From contig JAUVFC010000082.1 in the NCBI GenBank assembly GCA_030594505.1, forward strand, positions 1 through 7,588: 7,588 bases of DNA, given 5' to 3'. Position 1 is the stretch's first letter. The number at the start of each line of letters is the position of its first letter. Of this stretch, positions 1 through 6,046 are shown piece by piece. The position numbers were made by a program, and so were the translations under genes. The notes under the pieces were generated by a model. The model was not told the DNA's origin. It ran no database searches and saw only the letters and a list, made by a program, of their open reading frames with translations. Origin of the DNA: Desulfobacterales bacterium. GTDB taxonomy: Bacteria; Desulfobacterota; Desulfobacteria; Desulfobacterales; C00003106.

Positions 1-175
1 ATCAAGTCCTTTTTCATGAATAATATCAAGGCCTTTGAGCACGAGCTGGGGTTATAGAGGACAAATCACGCAGGAACTTTCTTTAACGGCATTACTCGTA
101 TCCGTCCATCTTCGCCGGCAACTGTTCCCGCAACAGAGAAGGTTTCTTGGAGAAGTTATCGGAAAGCTCTTAAAC
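1..175. other. Unassigned stretch downstream of glnA
   Basis: No convincing gene lies here. On the minus strand, downstream of the glnA stop, there are only very short frames, for example an 8-codon MPLKKVPA frame. A frame open from a TAA at 52-54 to the window edge reads LVLKGLDIIHEKGLD. Its only early start is a GTG at 40-42 with no Shine-Dalgarno sequence, so it could be the beginning of a gene continuing past position 1, or chance. A small hairpin (CTGTT/AACAG, about 102-116) is present. I see no hairpin followed by a T-run that would terminate glnA transcription. Confidence 0.3.
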
Positions 176-1507
176 TTACATAATCGGAAGATATTTCTCA
201 AGCTCATACTGACTTACATGAATTCTGTATTTGTCCCATTCTATCTTTTTGTTTTCGACAAACTTGTTGAAAATATGATCCCCAAGGGCTTCTCGCACGA
301 GTTCGGAGTTTTCTACTTCAGAAATCGCCTCATAGAGATTACCGGGCAAGGTGCCGATATTTCGTGACTCCTTTTCTGCTGCTGTCATTTCAAAGATGTC
401 TTCCTCAATCGGATCGCTGAGCGCGTAGCCCTCTTCAATACCTTTCAGGCCTGCCGCGAGCATGACCGCAAAAGCAAGGTAGGGGTTGCAGGCTGGATCG
501 GGTGACCTGAGCTCAATCCTTGTGGCGGTTTCCTTGCCGGGCTTGTACATCGGGACCCGTATCATGGCTGACCGGTTCCTGTTGGCCCAGGAGATATATA
601 CCGGCGCTTCATATCCAGGCACCAACCGTTTGTATGAGTTTACCCACTGATTGGTTACCGCGACAATCTCTCTGGCATGCTTCATGACTCCCGCAATATA
701 GCCTTTTGCCATGTCGGAGAGGTGATACTGGCCGTTCGCGTCATAGAAAAGATTTGATTTCCCTTTGAATAAGGACTGATGGACGTGCATGCCGCTTCCG
801 TTTTGACCAAAGATCGGCTTTGGCATGAATGTGGCGTAACCCCCTTGTTGTCTTGCTATTTCTTTGACTACTACTCTGTAGGTCATTGTTTTGTCGGCCA
901 TTTTGAGCGCTTCATCATATCGCAGATCTATTTCATGCTGGCTTGGCGCAACCTCGTGGTGACTGTATTCCACCTGGATTCCCATATTTTGTAAAGCAAA
1001 TATGGTGCTTCTTCTGAGGTCGCTCCCCATATCGAGTGGACGCGCGTCAAAATATCCCCCTTCATCAAGACATTCCGTTCCCTTGTTGTCTTTGAAATAG
1101 AAGTATTCAAGTTCAGGGCCGACATAGAATGTATGCTCTTTTTCTGCAATTTTGTTTAGCATTCTTTTCAGCACATACCTGGGGTCTCCATCATAGGGTG
1201 TGCCATCCGGATTCATGATATCGCAGAACATTCTTGCAACTGGGGCATCCTCACTCTGCCGCCACGGCACGAACGCAAAGGTCTTTATATCAGGTTTTGC
1301 GATCATGTCGCTTTCTTGTATCCTGGCAAAGCCCTCGATGGAGGAGCCGTCAAATCCCATTCCTTCGCTCAGCCCCAGTTCTAATTCTGATGGAGTCACG
1401 GCAAAACTTTTCAGCATTCCGAGGACATCGGTAAACCAGAACTGGATAAAACTCACGTTTTTTTCCTGTACAATTTTCAGTACGTCTTCTTCGGTTTGAA
1501 TGTTCAT
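176..1507 (-). CDS. glnA: Type I glutamine synthetase, alpha subtype
   Basis: This cytoplasmic dodecameric enzyme makes glutamine from glutamate, ammonia and ATP. The 443-residue length fits the GSI-alpha group. Visible landmarks are the FDGSSIEGF loop (52-60), metal-ligand glutamates E132 and E134 in PELEYFYF, E185 and E192 in HHEVAPSQHE, H241 in GSGMHVHQ, the flap glutamate E300 in VPGYEAP, and the NRNRSAMIR segment (309-317). Arg62 in GFARIQESD sits where Bacillus subtilis GS has Arg62, a residue needed for glutamine feedback inhibition. The position matching the adenylylated Tyr397 of enteric GS is Phe372 (DIFEMTAAE), so control by GlnE adenylylation is unlikely. The start is supported by a GGGGG ribosome site (1513-1517) five bases upstream. 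The gene has its own promoter, separate from the cyclo-ligase gene upstream. Family assignment is certain; the regulation is inferred from motifs. Confidence 0.97.
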   Translation of the reverse strand: MNIQTEEDVLKIVQEKNVSFIQFWFTDVLGMLKSFAVTPSELELGLSEGMGFDGSSIEGFARIQESDMIAKPDIKTFAFVPWRQSEDAPVARMFCDIMNPDGTPYDGDPRYVLKRMLNKIAEKEHTFYVGPELEYFYFKDNKGTECLDEGGYFDARPLDMGSDLRRSTIFALQNMGIQVEYSHHEVAPSQHEIDLRYDEALKMADKTMTYRVVVKEIARQQGGYATFMPKPIFGQNGSGMHVHQSLFKGKSNLFYDANGQYHLSDMAKGYIAGVMKHAREIVAVTNQWVNSYKRLVPGYEAPVYISWANRNRSAMIRVPMYKPGKETATRIELRSPDPACNPYLAFAVMLAAGLKGIEEGYALSDPIEEDIFEMTAAEKESRNIGTLPGNLYEAISEVENSELVREALGDHIFNKFVENKKIEWDKYRIHVSQYELEKYLPIM

Positions 1508-1567
1508 CTTTACCCCCAGGCAAATTATGTTAAAAACTTATGAATTTTCTTGCCTCTTAAAAAGCAA

Positions 1568-1595
1568 ATTATATACCAAATTAAAGCTTTTGCAA
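1568..1595 (-). promoter_or_regulatory. Sigma-70-type promoter of glnA
   Basis: Read on the minus strand, a TTGCAA -35 box (1590-1595, 4 of 6 consensus matches) is followed after 16 bp by a perfect TATAAT -10 box (1568-1573). Transcription would start near 1560, giving a leader of roughly 50 nt before the glnA start. No correctly spaced sigma-54 element was found. Confidence 0.6.
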
Positions 1596-1614
1596 CAAGG
1601 ATAGCCAAAACATA

Positions 1615-1640
1615 GATCCTGCGGACATTTTTGCGGGATC
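1615..1640. repeat. Imperfect inverted repeat upstream of the glnA promoter
   Basis: GATCCTGC (1615-1622) and GCGGGATC (1633-1640) form an 8-bp stem with one G-U pair and a 10-base loop. It lies just upstream of the glnA -35 box. Neither strand has a good T-run after it, so a terminator role is doubtful. It could be a protein-binding site or a weak end signal for the leftward cyclo-ligase transcript. Confidence 0.35.
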
Positions 1641-1667
1641 GTTCAACACCCAAACAGAAGGAAAAAC

Positions 1668-1711
1668 TACAACATTGTATTATTGCTGGCCGTGAAATTA
1701 CAATATTGTAT
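1668..1711. promoter_or_regulatory. Twin palindromic operator-like boxes
   Basis: TACAACATTGTAT (1668-1680) and TACAATATTGTAT (1699-1711) differ at one base. The 12-bp core of the second is a perfect palindrome and the first has one mismatched pair. Their 31-bp spacing is close to three helical turns, so two dimers would sit on the same DNA face. They lie roughly 75-120 bp upstream of the glnA -35 box. The binding protein is unknown; they do not match NtrC, or TnrA/GlnR, consensus sites as I know them. Confidence 0.45.
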
Positions 1712-1770
1712 GATATTATTTATAAGTTAGGCCGCCAAAAGAGTTTGCAAGAAAAAAATCAAGGGGAATA

Positions 1771-1796
1771 TTGATGGCTTTGTAAAAAGCCATCAA
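1771..1796 (-). terminator. Perfect 11-bp hairpin over the cyclo-ligase stop codon
   Basis: TTGATGGCTTT (1771-1781) and AAAGCCATCAA (1786-1796) pair perfectly around a 4-base loop. The right arm includes the TGA of the leftward cyclo-ligase gene (1793-1795). In the leftward direction a run of seven T follows only after about 12 further bases (1752-1758), so it is an atypical terminator. It may instead be a transcript-end stabiliser or one copy of a dispersed palindromic repeat. Confidence 0.45.
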
Positions 1797-2380
1797 ATCT
1801 TATAAATGACCCTGTCTTCGGTAATAATGATATCCACGTACTTATCCGTAGACTCCATTGGTACCTGTTGGACTATCTGACATTCAAAGGCCAAAGCGAC
1901 CTTTCTCGTGGTGATATTAAGGGTGGGTATGAAACGATCGTAGTATCCTCCTCCCTGGCCGATTCTTCCTCCACGGGTATCAAAACCAACCCCGGGGATA
2001 ATGGCCAGATCGATCTGGTCTACAGGAATCTGTTTGGCCCTGGATCTGTTCGGCTCAAGTATACCCTTGTATCCAGGCAAGAGGTCTTGGTCAAAGTCTT
2101 CAATTTTAAATAGAACGAGCCTGCGATGTTTAGTGTCTGTCAAGGGTACAGCCACTATTTTTTTATAAGCAAGACTTTTTCGGATCATCGCTTCCGTAGC
2201 CACCTCACTCCTGGTTGCGACATAAAAGAGGGCCACTTCCGCTTCCAAAAAATTGGCAAAAGAAAAAAGTCTTTCTAAAATGACAGCGCTTTTTTCATCC
2301 CGTTCTTTTTCAGAAAGCGTGTTGCGGCATTCCAGCATCTGACCACGGATCTCTGCTTTTCGTATCCTAATATCTTCCAT
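1793..2380 (-). CDS. fau: 5-formyltetrahydrofolate cyclo-ligase
   Basis: This enzyme uses ATP to convert 5-formyl-THF (folinate) into 5,10-methenyl-THF, returning it to the one-carbon pool. With the ATG at 2380 the product has 195 residues, normal for the family. The diagnostic feature is the C-terminal signature at about 129-150, with PGVGFD followed by GGRIGQGGGYYDRF; the glycine-rich loop binds nucleotide. The basic N-terminus (RIRKAEIRGQM) and the ILEP segment (107-110) are also typical. The frame continues upstream to a TTG at 2444-2446, but that TTG is part of the predicted -35 box, so translation must begin downstream, at 2380 or at the ATG at 2387-2389. Ribosome-site quality does not decide between them (GG-rich GGATGGG precedes 2380). 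The gene appears monocistronic, with its stop inside a hairpin. Confidence 0.93.
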   Translation of the reverse strand: MEDIRIRKAEIRGQMLECRNTLSEKERDEKSAVILERLFSFANFLEAEVALFYVATRSEVATEAMIRKSLAYKKIVAVPLTDTKHRRLVLFKIEDFDQDLLPGYKGILEPNRSRAKQIPVDQIDLAIIPGVGFDTRGGRIGQGGGYYDRFIPTLNITTRKVALAFECQIVQQVPMESTDKYVDIIITEDRVIYKI

Positions 2381-2417
2381 TGAACCCATCCGACCGTTTT
2401 TAAAAAAATAAAAAGGC

Positions 2418-2446
2418 TTAATACCAAAATTTGTCATGAAAGTCAA
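2418..2446 (-). promoter_or_regulatory. Extended -10 promoter of the cyclo-ligase gene
   Basis: On the minus strand TTGACT (2441-2446, 5 of 6 matches to the -35 consensus) is separated by 17 bp from TATTAA (2418-2423, 4 of 6). A TGG immediately precedes the -10 box, giving an extended -10 element. The start of transcription would be near 2410, leaving a leader of 20-30 nt. This placement rules out the TTG at 2444-2446 as the start codon. Confidence 0.65.
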
Positions 2447-2546
2447 GTGACAATAATTGTTGACTAAAATATTGGTTCATGATACCCCGTACTTAGGTTA
2501 ATAAATTCGAATATCAAATTTTCAAATAAGAACCTGTGCGATGGCA

Positions 2547-2573
2547 TTGATTTTCGTTTCGTCCGAAAATCAA
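2547..2573 (+). repeat. Perfect 10-bp hairpin just upstream of serS
   Basis: TTGATTTTCG (2547-2556) and CGAAAATCAA (2564-2573) pair perfectly around a 7-base loop (TTTCGTC). The hairpin ends 27 bp before the serS start and 12 bp before its ribosome site. No T-run follows on the plus strand, so it is not an intrinsic terminator. It could be a leader RNA structure or an operator. No T-box landmarks are visible, and I found no convincing sigma-70 promoter in the 2447-2599 gap. Confidence 0.45.
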
Positions 2574-2599
2574 CGACATTGGAGCAGAGAGGGTCTGTT

Positions 2600-3886
2600 A
2601 TGCTGGACATGAAATTTGTTCGCCAGAATATAGAACTCGTTAAAAAGGACCTGAAAAAGAGAGAAGATGCCTATGCTGATGAATTAGAGCTTTTCTTGAA
2701 TCTTGATTCAGGGCGGCGGTCAATTCTCTCGGAGGTGGAGAGATTAAAGCATGAGCGTAATGTAGCTTCAGATGCTATTGCCCGCATGAAAAAAGCAAAA
2801 AAAGACGCGGCTGAAGAAATAGAAAAGATGCGGCTGGTTTCTCAAAAGATAAAGGAACTGGACAAGCGACTTTCTGAAAAGGAGGAAGCAATTCATAAGA
2901 TCCTTATGTCGCTTCCAAACATCCCTCATTCTTCCGTCCCCGAAGGCCGGGACGATTCTGACAACCCTGTGGTAAAAAAAGTGGGGGCGCCTCCTTCCTT
3001 TGATTTTAAACCGCTCGACCACTGGACAATCGGTGAAGGCTTAGGGATACTTGACTTTAAAAGAGCAGCCAGGATGTCCGGCGCAAGGTTTGCTCTTTAT
3101 TTTGGGCAAGGCGCTCAACTGGAACGAGCGCTGATTAATTTTATGCTGGACATCCAGACCGGGCATGGTTATCGTGAAGTTCTCCCCCCGTTCATGGTCA
3201 ACCGTACATCTATGACGGCCACCGGACAACTTCCCAAATTTGAGGAAGAGCTCTTTAAGCTGGAGGGGTGGGACTATTTTCTTATACCTACAGCAGAGGT
3301 CCCTGTAACCAATATACACCAAGGGGAGATTCTAAATGAGGAAGACCTTCCCTTATATTATACCGCGTATACCCCATGTTTTCGTTCAGAGGCCGGCTCT
3401 TACGGCAAGGATACTCGAGGTTTGATTCGACAACACCAGTTTAACAAAGTGGAGTTGGTTAAGTTTACTACTCCCGAGACCTCTTATGACGAACTGGAAA
3501 AACTCCTTCAGGACGCTGAAACAATTCTGCAGCGCTTAGAGATTCACTATCAGGTGATTACGCTTTGCACGGGTGACCTTGGTTTTTCCGCTGCAAAGAC
3601 GTACGACATAGAGACGTGGCTGCCGGGACAGGGGGTATACCGTGAGATCTCTTCCTGCAGCAATTTCGAAAATTTTCAGGCAAGAAGAGGTAATATTCGT
3701 TTCCGGAGAAAGGGTAAAAAAGGAACTGAACTGGTACATACGTTGAACGGCTCCGGGCTTGCCGTGGGACGCACACTTGTCGCGATTCTCGAAAATTACC
3801 AGCAGCCGGACGGAACTGTTATCATCCCCGAGGCCCTGAGGTCGTATATGGGAGGGGCGGAAAGGGTTGAGGAATTGAGGAATTGA
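2600..3886 (+). CDS. serS: Seryl-tRNA synthetase
   Basis: This class II cytoplasmic synthetase charges tRNA-Ser (and tRNA-Sec where present) with serine. The 428-residue product has the usual order: a charged N-terminal helical-hairpin arm (about 25-105) that contacts the long variable arm of tRNA-Ser, then the catalytic core. Motif 1 lies around ALINFMLDIQTGHGYREVLP (177-196). TAEVP (231-235) is the serine-binding segment, motif 2 spans CFRSEAGSYGKDTRG to RQHQFNKVE (260-285), and motif 3 is NGSGLAVGRTLVAILE (383-398). The ATG at 2600 is chosen because MLDMKFVRQN matches the family N-terminus and GAGAGGG (2586-2592) lies at proper distance. A TTG at 2579 would add seven residues. The C-terminus falls in a tandem 8-bp duplication (see findings). 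thrC follows 40 bp later and may be co-transcribed. Confidence 0.97.
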   Translation: MLDMKFVRQNIELVKKDLKKREDAYADELELFLNLDSGRRSILSEVERLKHERNVASDAIARMKKAKKDAAEEIEKMRLVSQKIKELDKRLSEKEEAIHKILMSLPNIPHSSVPEGRDDSDNPVVKKVGAPPSFDFKPLDHWTIGEGLGILDFKRAARMSGARFALYFGQGAQLERALINFMLDIQTGHGYREVLPPFMVNRTSMTATGQLPKFEEELFKLEGWDYFLIPTAEVPVTNIHQGEILNEEDLPLYYTAYTPCFRSEAGSYGKDTRGLIRQHQFNKVELVKFTTPETSYDELEKLLQDAETILQRLEIHYQVITLCTGDLGFSAAKTYDIETWLPGQGVYREISSCSNFENFQARRGNIRFRRKGKKGTELVHTLNGSGLAVGRTLVAILENYQQPDGTVIIPEALRSYMGGAERVEELRN

Positions 3887-3890
3887 AGAT
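3867..3890 (+). repeat. 8-bp tandem duplication across the serS stop
   Basis: TTGAGGAA occurs twice in direct succession (3867-3874 and 3875-3882), followed by a degenerate third unit TTGAAGAT (3883-3890). The serS TGA (3884-3886) lies in the third unit. Because the unit length is not a multiple of three, gain or loss of one unit changes the reading frame at the end of serS. Confidence 0.7.
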
Positions 3891-3907
3891 TGTCGATTTA
3901 AAATTGC

Positions 3908-3930
3908 AGGAGGCCATGCTCAATTTATGA
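3908..3930 (+). promoter_or_regulatory. thrC translation-start region with a 4-codon mini-frame
   Basis: A perfect AGGAGG (3908-3913) lies 13 bases before the thrC ATG, which is longer than usual. It also lies only 2 bases before an ATG at 3916 that opens a 4-codon frame (MLNL). The TGA of that frame overlaps the thrC ATG as ATGA. No other in-frame ATG, GTG or TTG lies between the preceding stop and 3927, so 3927 is the best thrC start. Confidence 0.4.
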
Positions 3931-5438
3931 AACTCGAAGATTTTCCCAAAGAGATTCAACCCTATCTTTTGCCGAAGATTGAGGGGGACATAGTCTATCG
4001 ATGTCTAAAATGCCACGAAGAATTTGATGTTGAGCGGCTTTTGTACACTTGCCCTGGCTGTGGCAGCGTTCTCCTTTTGGAAGATAAGACTTTCGAAAGA
4101 CTGGGAAAACTTTCCGGGGATGCATGGCGCAAGGTCTTTGATTATAGAAAAATGCTTAACATCCCGGCGCTTAAGGGGATTTATCTATACCACGATGTTG
4201 TCGGCCCGACACTTCCGCTCGATTCCATTGTCTATCTGGGCGAGGGCAATACCCCGGTTGTTGAGGCAAATGCCACGCTTCAAAAAAAGATTGGACGTAG
4301 GTTTTACTTTAAAAACGACGGGCAGAATCCGAGCGCTTCTTTTAAGGATCGGGGTATGGCGAGCGCCCTCAGCTACATCAATCATTTGATCAGAACAGGG
4401 GCTGTTTCAGAGATCCTGGCGGTTTGTGCATCTACAGGAGATACTTCTGCCTCCGCGGCCCTTTATGCGTCTTATTTGCAACCCCGAATAAAATCCGCCG
4501 TCCTCTTACCCCACAAGAAGGTTACTCCACAGCAACTTGCCCAGCCCCTGGGAAGTGGAGCTATGGTCTTTGAACTCCCCGGTGTTTTTGATGATTGCAT
4601 GAAGGTGGTAGAAGCCCTTTCGGAAGATTACAATGTAGCGCTTTTGAATTCAAAGAACGCCTGGCGGATATTGGGACAGGAGTCCTATTCTTATGAAATA
4701 GCCCAGCAGTTCGATTACAATATGGACAATAAAACCGTTGTGGTGCCCATAGGAAATGCAGGGAATATTACCGCGATTATAAGTGGGTTTTTGAAATTTT
4801 TTAAAACAGGGATTATAAATACACTGCCAAAGATTATCGGAGTACAGTCTGTTCATGCCGATCCTGTTTACCGGTATTATCTGGAGCCGGAGCCGGAAAA
4901 ACGCGTTTTTAAACCAATAACGGTAAGACCGAGTGTGGCCCAGGCCGCCATGATCGGAAATCCTGTTTCCATGCCGAGAGTGATTGATTTGGTTGAAAAA
5001 TATAACGAAAGAGGTAAAGAACAAAAGGTCTTTTTTGTAGAGGTGACCGAACAGTCGATCATGGACTGGCAGCTTAGGGCTAACAGGAACGGGCACATTG
5101 TTTGCACGCAGGGTGGTGAGACACTTGCCGGATTGGTTGAGGCGATAAACTCCGGACTCGTAGAAGGAGATGAAGAGGTAATCCTCGACTCAACTGCCCA
5201 TTCCCTGAAATTTTCAGGGTTTCAGGAGATGTACTTTGAAGATATGTTCCCTGAGGCCTTTGAAATTCGGCCCAAAAGGGAGCTTCAGAACATCCCGCGT
5301 TTTGTCCGTCCCGATGCATTGAAGGAGGCGCCGGAGCTTGGTAAGCAGCTGGCGCCGGAACAGTTCGAAGAGTTTGTACGGCTTACTACAGAGGAAATCG
5401 CCTCAATCCTTACCTTGAAGAAAAAGAAGAAGGCCTAA
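3927..5438 (+). CDS. thrC: Threonine synthase with N-terminal zinc-ribbon motif
   Basis: This cytoplasmic PLP enzyme converts O-phosphohomoserine to threonine and phosphate, the last step of threonine synthesis. The 503-residue protein begins with a CxxC...CxxC pair (C26/C29 and C42/C45), a likely zinc ribbon seen in several threonine synthases. A PLP fold type II core follows: YLGEGNTP (103-110), NPSASFKDRG (134-143) with Lys140 as the predicted Schiff-base lysine, STGDTSAS (169-176), and the phosphate-binding GNAGN loop (276-280). The C-terminal 60 residues form an extension ending in a lysine run (KKKKKA). The protein is longer than the ~350-residue Bacillus type. It sits 40 bp behind serS on the same strand. 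Its last 29 bp overlap the convergent gene at 5410-5781. No terminator is seen right after the stop; the first good rightward one is at 5919-5953. The paralogous dehydratase family is less likely, because the N-terminal ribbon and overall sequence favour ThrC. Confidence 0.94.
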   Translation: MKLEDFPKEIQPYLLPKIEGDIVYRCLKCHEEFDVERLLYTCPGCGSVLLLEDKTFERLGKLSGDAWRKVFDYRKMLNIPALKGIYLYHDVVGPTLPLDSIVYLGEGNTPVVEANATLQKKIGRRFYFKNDGQNPSASFKDRGMASALSYINHLIRTGAVSEILAVCASTGDTSASAALYASYLQPRIKSAVLLPHKKVTPQQLAQPLGSGAMVFELPGVFDDCMKVVEALSEDYNVALLNSKNAWRILGQESYSYEIAQQFDYNMDNKTVVVPIGNAGNITAIISGFLKFFKTGIINTLPKIIGVQSVHADPVYRYYLEPEPEKRVFKPITVRPSVAQAAMIGNPVSMPRVIDLVEKYNERGKEQKVFFVEVTEQSIMDWQLRANRNGHIVCTQGGETLAGLVEAINSGLVEGDEEVILDSTAHSLKFSGFQEMYFEDMFPEAFEIRPKRELQNIPRFVRPDALKEAPELGKQLAPEQFEEFVRLTTEEIASILTLKKKKKA

Positions 5439-5781
5439 CGTAGCTAGACCACAGAGTCTGTTCCACATCATGCATGAGTTCCACTATATTCCTGTCTTTT
5501 ATAAACCCGAAGGCAAGATCAAACATCTCTTCTTCTGATAGTCCTTCATACGGCGGGGCGCCTGTTACCTGGCTGACAACGCGCTCCACAACATTCAGCT
5601 TGTTCCCCATCTCCTCAAATTCTTCTCTTTTTACAAGTACCTGTTTGCCGTGGCGATGAGCAATAGGGAGTATGAGGCTTGTCTTGAAGATAAAGAGATG
5701 CTGTAGTTTCAGTGGAACATAAAAGATCTTAAATCCGGCCGGATTTAAAAATTGGTTGTAGATTTCGAGCAGGATAATCAT
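5410..5781 (-). CDS. Protein of unknown function, 123 aa, possibly flagellar regulon
   Basis: I do not recognise this family. The start ATG (5779-5781) is well supported by a GGGAGG ribosome site about nine bases upstream; a GTG nine bases earlier would overlap that site. The first ~45 residues are hydrophobic and basic (for example KIFYVPLKLQHLFIFKTSLI, 18-37), with no clear signal peptide. The rest is acidic and probably helical, with KREEFEEMGNKLNVVERVV (51-69), APPYEGLSEEEMFDLAFGF (75-93) and IVELMHDVEQTLW (99-111). It reads like a small soluble protein. It converges on thrC with a 29-bp overlap. A sigma-28-like element upstream and a FlgE-like gene on the other side suggest a motility link, which is inference. 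The reading frame looks real because of its ribosome site and acidic, non-repetitive composition. Confidence 0.7.
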   Translation of the reverse strand: MIILLEIYNQFLNPAGFKIFYVPLKLQHLFIFKTSLILPIAHRHGKQVLVKREEFEEMGNKLNVVERVVSQVTGAPPYEGLSEEEMFDLAFGFIKDRNIVELMHDVEQTLWSSYVRPSSFSSR

Positions 5782-5823
5782 CTTTGCCACCTCCCTGTTG
5801 ATCCCGTTAACAGATTGCCAACG

Positions 5824-5839
5824 CTTAACTACTTAACTA
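5824..5839. repeat. Tandem CTTAACTA pair
   Basis: CTTAACTA occurs twice in direct succession (5824-5831 and 5832-5839), just downstream of the predicted leftward start point near 5849. It would therefore lie in the leader of the unknown gene. It could be a regulatory half-site pair or chance in AT-rich DNA. Confidence 0.25.
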
Positions 5840-5855
5840 ATTACCTTTAAAATTA

Positions 5856-5882
5856 ACATCGGCAGAAGGCGTTGAAAGATTA
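5856..5882 (-). promoter_or_regulatory. Sigma-28 (FliA)-like promoter, leftward
   Basis: On the minus strand TAATCTTT-N11-GCCGATGT matches the FliA consensus TAAAGTTT-N11-GCCGATAA at 12 of 16 positions with exact spacing. The -10 element is at 5856-5863. Transcription would start near 5849, about 67 nt before the ATG of the unknown gene. It is weaker than the plus-strand match at 6092-6118 but points at a gene that otherwise lacks a promoter. Confidence 0.4.
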
Positions 5883-5918
5883 GTTTTGAAATTGTCTTGC
5901 CGGCCCATGCTGAAATGT

Positions 5919-5953
5919 GCCTAATGATTTTAAATCATTAGGCTTTTGCTTTT
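5919..5953 (+). terminator. Strong rho-independent terminator, rightward
   Basis: GCCTAATGATT (5919-5929) and AATCATTAGGC (5933-5943) form an 11-bp perfect stem with a 3-base loop, followed by TTTTGCTTTT (5944-5953). The minus-strand side has no T-run, so it acts rightward only. The nearest annotated rightward gene upstream is thrC, 480 bp away, so this terminator ends either a long thrC 3' tail or an unannotated RNA. Confidence 0.75.
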
Positions 5954-6046
5954 ATGTTCAGACAAGGTATAAATAATGCGGGGGTTCATTCGGCATTTTT
6001 TTTAGGGGTCGGCGCCACAAAAAATTGACTTGTGTCTATCCGGAAA

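Noticed and set aside
35..367. 110-codon plus-strand frame overlapping the end of glnA
   Set aside because: Most of it is antisense to conserved glnA codons and it resembles no family I know.
1591..1608. Sigma-54-like promoter for glnA on the minus strand (TTGGC...TTGCA)
   Set aside because: The GG and GC dinucleotides are 11 bases apart instead of the required 10, and the -24 element is degraded. The overlapping sigma-70-type promoter fits better.
2447..2578. 6S RNA next to the cyclo-ligase gene, as in enteric bacteria
   Set aside because: The gap is too short for a ~180-nt RNA, and I see no long closing stem with central bubble.
2447..2599. T-box leader controlling serS
   Set aside because: No T-box core sequence or terminator/antiterminator pair is visible; there is only one simple hairpin.
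4650..5096. 148-codon open frame on the minus strand inside thrC
   Set aside because: It lies wholly opposite conserved threonine synthase sequence and has no recognisable motif or context; it is a shadow frame.
5971..6003. Second terminator (AATGC/GCATT stem followed by eight T)
   Set aside because: The stem is only 5 bp with a 13-base loop, too weak to call beside the strong terminator at 5919-5953.
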